From contig NC_060107.1 of the NCBI RefSeq assembly GCF_021155765.1, positions 69,501-133,500 of the forward strand: a stretch of DNA of 64,000 bases, in the 5' to 3' direction. The stretch is from Diprion similis. Taxonomy: Eukaryota; Arthropoda; Insecta; Hymenoptera; Diprionidae. How positions within the stretch are numbered: the stretch's first letter is position 1; each line of letters opens with the position of its first letter. Under the pieces are notes generated by a model. That model was not told the origin of the DNA, searched no databases, and saw only the letters and a program-made list of their open reading frames with translations. Below, in pieces: positions 51,001-64,000 of this stretch. Both the position numbers and the translations under genes were made by a program.

Positions 51001-54000
51001 ATTCGGAATGGAAGCCTAGTTTTGGTAACTAAACCCATTGGAACTAAGATTCTACGATATGTATCTAGATGCGATATGCAGGAGTTGATCACAATTGTGG
51101 ATTCTTCCACCTTTTTTCACAACTGCACGTTATAAAGTACAAATTTGATATTTGCCAATTTATCGTATCACCTTCTTGAAAATAATTTTGAATGGAGCTT
51201 ACTTGGACTTGAGGAATAATATTTCGCCGGTTTCTAGGTACAAAGCAGAGTGATTTAGCTCTGATACAAATAGCCACCAAGACCGCTGTATATATACTTG
51301 ATGTTCTCAGTATGGGAAAAGAGCTGGCAGATTTATGGGCCAAGATTGGAATAATGTTGTTCGACAATAAAAACATTTTAAAGCTTGGTAAGGTTCAGAA
51401 ATTCATATAAATCTTTCTACAGTTCTCAGAGTTCAAGGTGAAACGTCATGGATCCTTGATTTGCAAATTGGACATTTATTCAACAGCAGTAAATTTGTAA
51501 ACATAGAATTCTACCAGAAGAAGTATACAAGCCGAGGTGGATTCTGATCGATTCAAGGCCACCGGTGTCATCTGTTACCATCTATTTAACCTGCTTAGCA
51601 GACAACACGGATAGCCTCACATCGGTCAAAATCTAACTCGTCTTTGTCCCCAACCTTTGTGGACCATTAACATCGTATTTGTGCAATCAGAATTATAACT
51701 TTCATCTGAATCAGCTCTAATTTGCACTGACGTTTACTCACATAACTCACTGAAACTAGTTCGGATAGATAATGATATTATAATTGATTTCTAACTAGTA
51801 AATCTTCAGAAATATAACAGTATGTAGGTATACCTATTCTCAAACTCGTAACGAATAACAAAACGTACAACACATACCACTACCATAAAGTTACCACTAA
51901 GATCGATATTGTAGGAGATGGATTTTGTCAATAGTTCTAATGTCTATCTAAAGAAAATATATCCCTTCATTTAAGTATGTTTATTAGTCAAAAAAGTGCA
52001 GCTAAAGTAGTAGAATAAAGATGCATGTAATTTTCCTTCTTATTTTTAACTTTATAGGCTGTTAAAAATTAATTTTTTGTTTGGAAACAACATTTATGTT
52101 TCTGAAATAGTCTTAAATGTCAAGAAAGAAAATATCTAAGTTCAGTACATATAAATACAAAGTTGTAAACTTCAAAAACATTACATGTCCACTGTAATGG
52201 ATATGAGTACGTGTGATATAGATTCATGAAAATTCTGCAAAAAAATCAGACGTCTTAGTTGAAGGATATATATTGAAAGAAATTTTTTCCGCCACTAGAT
52301 TTAATTCAGTTTTGAAAGGGTTAAGTAAAAAACATACATGATCAAAATCTGACTTGAACAAATTTGCGATTTGTTTTGATTTGTATGTCTCTGACCAGAT
52401 TTATAGGTATAAACCACAGTGACTCCCCATGCTTATATTTATTTGTGTTTCTGAGTATAAATTTTCTATCTCAGGATTCGGCCTAGCGCATGACATTGCT
52501 ATGATTAGGGAAAGTCTTCCAGCATTGGCAAATATTAAAGCCACTGGCCAGGGATACATGGACCTACTGCATCTTTGGAGAAAACTGACAAAAGAGCGTT
52601 ACTTTCAGTTTCCCTACAAGGGCGATGCAGCTTTTACAAACGAAAGCTTAAGCAAATTAGTGGAGCTCTGCATGGGTTACAGACTAAATAAATCGGATCA
52701 ATTTTCCAACTGGGAACGAAGACCGTTACGAGAGAGCCAACTTACTTATGCTGGCGAGTAAATTAGATCTATTACATGTGTACTATTGCAGTGACAACAT
52801 CTTTGTGACCATACCGTTTATAATATTATTTTTGTAATATTAGCCTTCACAGTGGTTCATCTATTGCCCCAAAACTACTGTATTTTTTGTTTCTCGCTTT
52901 GCTCTGTAATCATTAGAAAGCTTAAACTTTCCCCTTAATGCACCCTGAAGCACACCGCTGCCTCCTAAAACCCTATCCAATTTTATCAATCATTTTATCA
53001 TTTATCAATTAGTTTTCTAGAATAAACAAGGAAGCCAGCAAAGTAAATAAATGCTAGAAAGCAGGCTTAACTGTACTTGTAAGATTACAGGTATGTAAAC
53101 TTCACTGTATAATTTCAGCTTTGGACGCATATTGTTTGTTGGAAATATTCGAAGTTCTCAGAATTCAGTCTGTGCGTCTAGATGTTGCGTTCAACGAACT
53201 TTGCGCAGAGTCCCAACATATTCCATCCAAACTTCCGAAAAAAAACCTTAGAAAACAATCTCCAAAGGTAAAATTCACTGATGAAATGGAATATCATTTT
53301 TTAACATTAATAAATATAAAAAAGAAGCAAATGCATTTTCATTGACGAAATATGAAATTTTCGATTAGGCTGGTTCAGGGACTTTGAGCATGCCACTCCA
53401 TACAGCAGAGAGCAGTATTCAGAAATTTGATCAGAATAACACAGAAAAGATCAAAAAGGAACCATGGACAGATATGCAAGCAGCACATGAATGGCGCGTT
53501 GTTTGTGACTCTATGCTCGGTGGTTTGGCAAGGCAGTTACGTATGTGCGGATGTGATTGCATTTATGTTGAGTTTGACCGAAGAGGAGACCAGTCGGCTA
53601 AAATAGCCATGCAACAAAACCGAGTATTCCTAACGCGAGGTAGCGCATACAACAGGGTGAGTACAATATTTGTGTGTGATACACATCAGTTTCTTAGCTA
53701 AACATGTTCGTTTACACATATACATTAGGGTGTGTCAGAAAAAAATAGTTTTCAATTTGCTAACATGGCACTCACTAAAAAGTTTATCTAAGTTGGAAGA
53801 TATCGAATTACTAAGTTGAAAATCTGTAAATGTAAAAAAATGTAAAAAAAAAAGCGAAAAATCAAATGAGGCCAATCTTCCATATAACGTAGAAAGCTCA
53901 TCTTTTCCCATAATTTTTTTTTTCAATCCAAACCAAATTTTTAGCGGGTGCCATTTTGGAAAATAGCAAATTATTTTTTCTCAGCAACACCCTGATATAC

Positions 54001-54896
54001 ATGTACACCAGGTTGATCCTTTTTAATCAGTCTGTCAATGCAGTTCATTTGATACGAACAACACAAAGTTTGACAGCTGTAGTCTGCGTTACGTTATGTT
54101 ATTATTCTATGAAAATTTTCAGTTTGCTCCCTATGTCGGACAAGGTTACTGCTACAGAGTATTGGCAGATAAACCAGAAGATCAACTGAAAGAAGTTTTG
54201 AATAACTTCAGAGTCTTGGTTATGCAAAAGGACATTTTTAGCAGATGCCAGATTTGCAACTATGATGAATTCGTACAAGTCTCGAGAAATACTATTTTTG
54301 AGTTAGAAAAAAGGTAAACCCGCATTGTAGTATCTGAAGAAATTTTTCACGCCTGTTTGCTCAACTGCTGTTACACAGTACATTCATCTGTAATTGATGT
54401 ATGTGCATACACATAGAGACGAACGGTGTCTCGCGGATCGGCATCACAAAGTATAATTACGAAAACCTTTGGATCATGTTTGCGAAGCAATTATTGCGAA
54501 ATTTTGTGTTACAGTTTCAAAAGAATTAGGCATCGAAATGGACATCAATTTCACCAAGGTACATTCACGGATATCGATAATGTAACCACTGCTTCTACTG
54601 CCGCGGATAATGATACAGATTTAATATCAAATCAGGATTCCAAGTTAATTGCTGAAAAACGGGGAACGGTTTACAATTGCAACCGTACATGGCGTCTCAC
54701 TACAGAGACACTAGATATTGCCAACTGTGCTACCAGGCATAGGGTTACAGTACAATTGGATAAAGTACCAGCAAACGTGTTGAAAAACGTTGAACAGTTT
54801 TATATTTGCGAATGCTGCGGGAAGGTATATTGGGACGGATCACACATGGAGCGAGCTCTGAATGGTATTTTGAGAGATATAATTGTGTGGCAATGA
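48011..54896 (+). CDS. mut-7 / EXD3 / Nibbler-type 3'-5' exonuclease with Mut7-C domain
   Basis: DEDDy-family exonuclease. C. elegans MUT-7 acts in small-RNA silencing and Drosophila Nibbler trims miRNA and piRNA 3' ends. Thirteen exons: 48011-48167, 48255-48395, 48932-49116, 49889-50127, 50217-50398, 50505-50693, 50827-51024, 51238-51387, 52475-52753, 53119-53267, 53369-53656, 54123-54313 and 54515-54896. They sum to 2730 nt, 909 aa. The helical N-terminal half (to about residue 410) precedes the exonuclease domain: motif I GIDSEW (~420), motif II GFGLAHD, motif III YAALDAYCLLEI (~573). A Mut7-C domain follows from about 660 (DSMLGGLARQLRMCGCD) to the end, with zinc-type pairs CQIC and CECCGKVYWDGSH. 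The intron after exon 9 begins GC, not GT; this keeps motif III in frame. A 271-bp MITE lies in intron 11. All catalytic motifs appear intact. Which of the EXD3 or Nibbler names fits best needs a phylogeny. Confidence 0.92.
53725..53995. mobile_element. MITE in exonuclease intron 11, ends TAGGGTGT
   Basis: The left end TAGGGTGTGTCAGAAAAAAATA and the inverted right end (TATTTTTTCTCAGCAACACCCTGA) bound 271 non-coding bases. TATACAT occurs on both outer sides, possibly a target-site duplication. No transposase. Confidence 0.7.
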
Positions 54897-56573
54897 ATAT
54901 AGCTATACTAATATGCAACACAACAGTATACATATACGATTGCTGATAGAAATATGACAATATTTAAGTGTAAAGGCCCGAAAATTTTCGACCTTTGAAA
55001 AGTTCAAGTACCAGTGAGCAGGCACGTTCGACACACCACTAATGTAGCGTGTGATACAGGAAATATTTAGTGAAAGTGGCTATTTAAGCCACTCGAGGTG
55101 GATCTGTGTCCTGTGCCACCACTGCGATTGGCCACTCTCGCCAAACATGTATGCATAAAGACGTTTCATTTATTCTTCGTATTGTCGGATCAGTAATTCC
55201 ACAACCACAGAATCAGGACCAGTATAAAATATCACGTTGTGAATATGTGTGAAATTGAATGTCATCAATGTGGGAGGTCTGATGATATTCAATAAGTTCA
55301 TTTCGCATACATGCGGGAAGTAATTTTCCGGCAATTGCGTGAGACATCCAGATCTGTTTTTGTGATATACTGTGATGTTTTTTGGTAATACAGTCGATTC
55401 TCTAAATAGGGATGGTGATGGGGGTGTAGAGGAAGATATTTCTAAGTATTAGCATATCCCCACCAGCGAGCTCCACGTGCATTTGTAGCACTTTGAACTG
55501 ACAATGAGACTTTCGTAATAGGGCTACCAAAAATCCATAACAGCTACGCTATTTTCTTCCAACATTTCACTTTCACTGCTGACTCTATTGCGTGGGTATC
55601 TGGCAAAATTGCGGCTACACTTTGTTCAACTAGAGTAGTGGGAGAAGCGACTCTATTGAGAGTTGACTGTATCAAGATTTAGTAATCACACTTGCGCTAG
55701 TGGCAAAAATTCAATCTGGCCAATCAGCATGATATATTGTGTTCCTAGATTATTCAATAAGTATTGTGTTATCAGTAAATAAACTTATGCACCAACATTT
55801 TTTAATTATTCGCAACATTTATGAAACTCAAGTTGACAAATCATGTAAAGCTTATAAAAAGTTTATCTGAACACTCACTCAGATGCAGTTTACACTATTG
55901 TCCTGTGCCTGTGTTTACAATAAATTGCAGTATTGTTGTCTACTGCTTGAAAATCTCACGCTCTTTAAAAAAAATGTAATATGCCGTCTGGATAATTTTT
56001 TGCAAGAAATTCACAATTTTTCTTATGTTTTTGCTTAATTGATTTATTTATTTATTTTTTTTCATTTTATAGCTGATCACGCCAAACAGATCTTTTCTGG
56101 CATAAAGTTTGTCTCAAACAAATAAATACACATATTTCAAATTATTTATCAATTTATCATTAAACTAAATCCAATTCGGTTCAGGCAATCATGTATTGTC
56201 TGATGCACCGGTTCTATTTGAAGCTGAAATCAGTTAGGCAGACATATGAGAAAATTTTTTATCAACAAATTGATTCATTTGCGCTCTTCAGTTTCGCTCT
56301 AAAGATACAGAGCGCTGTCAATGCCACTGCCCTCTAGTCGGAACTGCAAACCCATGTTCAACATATTGCTGTTGGAAAAGGTGCACTGTTAATGGATTGC
56401 AGTGGCCACAGCTATACAGGTAAACCGAATTCTGTAGGTATTGAGTAAACCCTAGAAACAACGTCAAATGATATTGCAACCGTGCCTTACCATAGTCAAT
56501 AAACATTGCAACTCTGTCCATCGCCGACTTACAATGTAAAGATATGCCCGTAAAACTTCCTTTTTGCAGGTTA
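54897..56573. other. Convergent exonuclease / paraplegin intergenic region
   Basis: About 1.7 kb between facing stop codons. It holds candidate AATAAA signals on the + strand (55778-55783) and repeated TTTATTT near 56041-56055 that would serve the minus-strand gene. A short hairpin (AGTGGCT...AGCCACT) lies at about 55074-55092. No gene seen. Confidence 0.5.
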
Positions 56574-62848
<6,275 letters not shown>

Positions 62849-63595
62849 ATTCTTCAATTTAATTTCACAAACACTGTTACCGCGAGTATACTACGCAATG
62901 CATAAGAAGAGGTTAGGCCCAGACCGTCATCGAACACGGACATACATAGGTATATTTATGTTACACAAGGGACAAAACTACGTAGACACTTGGTCACGTG
63001 CGGGGAATCTTGCAATCTTTCACGAATACTAAAGTGATTGATAAATCCGCATGTAGGACTCCTCATGTAAATCACAGGATAAACTTTATTTTAAGAAACA
63101 TTCTCATATTTGTGGCTATGTGAAGACGGAATCATCTATACAGATGACAGACCATCTGTACCATGGTGTGGGTATACATCTTAGAGCATATACCTATACT
63201 GTATATGACTACCAGCGCCACAGTGTGGCGAGGAGAGCTTCGTTATCGAAATTTCTGCACTTGCAGACTCAATTAATGTTATAAGTCTGATAACCGATCC
63301 GGTACGTGTAGGGTAAGATAATATATATTATCTTAGTGTAGGGTACTGCCATCAGCCTCACAGCCCTCACGCCCGTCGCTTTCCTTCGTTCAAAACATTA
63401 GCCATGATTGGCTACCTTAGAAATCTTCACCATGGAGATACTCCCAATATAACTAATAGAGGGAAGGGAGTAATACGAATATAAAAATAAAGAAAGCAGG
63501 AGGAGTGTTCCGTCTTTATTTACATTAATTTTAATAATCTTATAATAATAATAGCCGTGTATAAGCGCTCAATCGGCGAGCCATGAGAGATAGCT
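62849..63595. other. Paraplegin upstream region and 3' flank of next gene
   Basis: Contains the presumed paraplegin promoter (just above 62848), a 22-bp perfect palindrome at 63314-63335 flanked by direct repeats, and a minus-strand AATAAA at 63520-63515 that probably ends the gene at 63596. Confidence 0.5.
63306..63345. repeat. Perfect AT palindrome flanked by direct repeats
   Basis: TAAGATAATATATATTATCTTA (63314-63335) reads the same on both strands; its 22 bases are split as TAAGATAATAT and ATATTATCTTA. GTGTAGGGTA occurs at 63306-63315 and again at 63336-63345. Confidence 0.9.
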
Positions 63596-63782
63596 CTAGT
63601 TGGCTCTAAGTAGTATGGTAATCTCTCTTGGTACCAGTTGTGGTATACCCAACATAATATCCTCCCTTTTTCTATCTACACGCTTTGCCATTGCACCAGC
63701 TTTTGGGAGTTCATGTTTCTGCATTTGAGGTATTCGTGTTCTCAGCAGACTGAACGTGAAATGGACATTGTGTCCAAAGCCT
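63596..63782 (-). CDS. Terminal exon of an unrecognised gene (partial)
   Basis: On the minus strand a pyrimidine-rich acceptor (TTTCTTGTTCTTTGGGACAG) ends near 63783. An open frame then runs to TAG at 63598-63596 and encodes about 61 residues rich in Arg, Lys and Pro (RTRIPQMQKHELPKAG, LVPREITILLRAN). An AATAAA signal follows about 75 bases after the stop. Acceptor, open frame, codon use and polyadenylation signal together suggest a real last exon, with the rest of the gene beyond the right edge. I do not recognise the protein, so no function is offered. Confidence 0.45.
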
Positions 63783-63796
63783 GTCCCAAAGAACAA

Positions 63797-64000
63797 GAAA
63801 CGAGGCAGGAACAGGTCAATTTATACGTAACGGAAAAAAAATGACTTGTCGAAAACAAATTGTATAATCAATACCTCTAACATGATGCATGTTACTTTCC
63901 CTGTACGTTTGTTAAGATTCAAAATGGGTCCTTGAAGTGAAATGGATGGTTGAGTATGTAGGGATATAGAATTGTTTAGCTATGCCTATTTATCAAGCAA
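63797..64000. other. Right edge of window, probable intron
   Basis: AT-rich DNA upstream, on the minus strand, of the terminal exon at 63.6 kb. It is probably intronic sequence of that gene; no further exon is seen before the window ends. Confidence 0.35.

Noticed and set aside
54426-54514. Extension of the last exonuclease exon upstream of 54515
   Set aside because: The frame is open but a clear acceptor (GTGTTACAG) at 54514 and the phase of exon 12 place the exon start at 54515.

Overview
This 64 kb window is animal nuclear DNA, almost certainly from an insect. The genes have many short AT-rich introns with GT-AG ends, and the encoded proteins are insect or metazoan orthologs. High CpG in the left half, CpG-poor housekeeping genes in the right half and many short inverted-repeat DNA elements fit a hymenopteran, perhaps a sawfly, but this placement is inference. 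There are no operons, CRISPR arrays or recognisable viral genes.

Left part (1-28.9 kb): one gene, a three-zinc-finger Krueppel-like factor of the KLF5 / Drosophila dar1 type, on the + strand. Its large exon (about 18.16-19.35 kb) carries long Asn, Ser and His runs. A 60-base exon follows at 20.2 kb, and after an 8.4 kb intron the last exon lies at 28.7 kb. The 18 kb upstream shows no supportable coding exon; it holds microsatellites, GTAC/TATACC-rich DNA and several foldback elements.

Middle (28.9-38.8 kb): a gene-poor stretch of about 10 kb, rich in miniature inverted-repeat elements. The largest is about 950 bp with arms of about 200-250 bp.

Right part (38.8-64 kb): a compact cluster of housekeeping genes. 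PARP1 (+, 5 exons, 987 aa) is tail-to-tail with eIF3i (-, 6 exons, 326 aa). eIF3i is head-to-head with a mut-7/EXD3/Nibbler-type 3'-5' exonuclease carrying a Mut7-C domain (+, 13 exons, 909 aa). That gene is tail-to-tail with paraplegin/SPG7, the mitochondrial m-AAA protease subunit (-, 10 exons, 794 aa). The terminal exon of a further unrecognised gene (-) lies at 63.6-63.8 kb. All exon joins listed keep frame and rebuild the expected family domains.

The four complete genes at right act in separate pathways: DNA damage signalling, translation initiation, small-RNA 3' trimming and mitochondrial proteolysis. They look like a neighbourhood of broadly expressed genes, not one functional system. 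The most interesting points are a possible short zinc-finger-only PARP1 isoform made by intron read-through, a GC-AG intron in the exonuclease gene, an eIF3i start codon split off by an intron, and several families of foldback or terminal-inverted-repeat elements, many inside introns.
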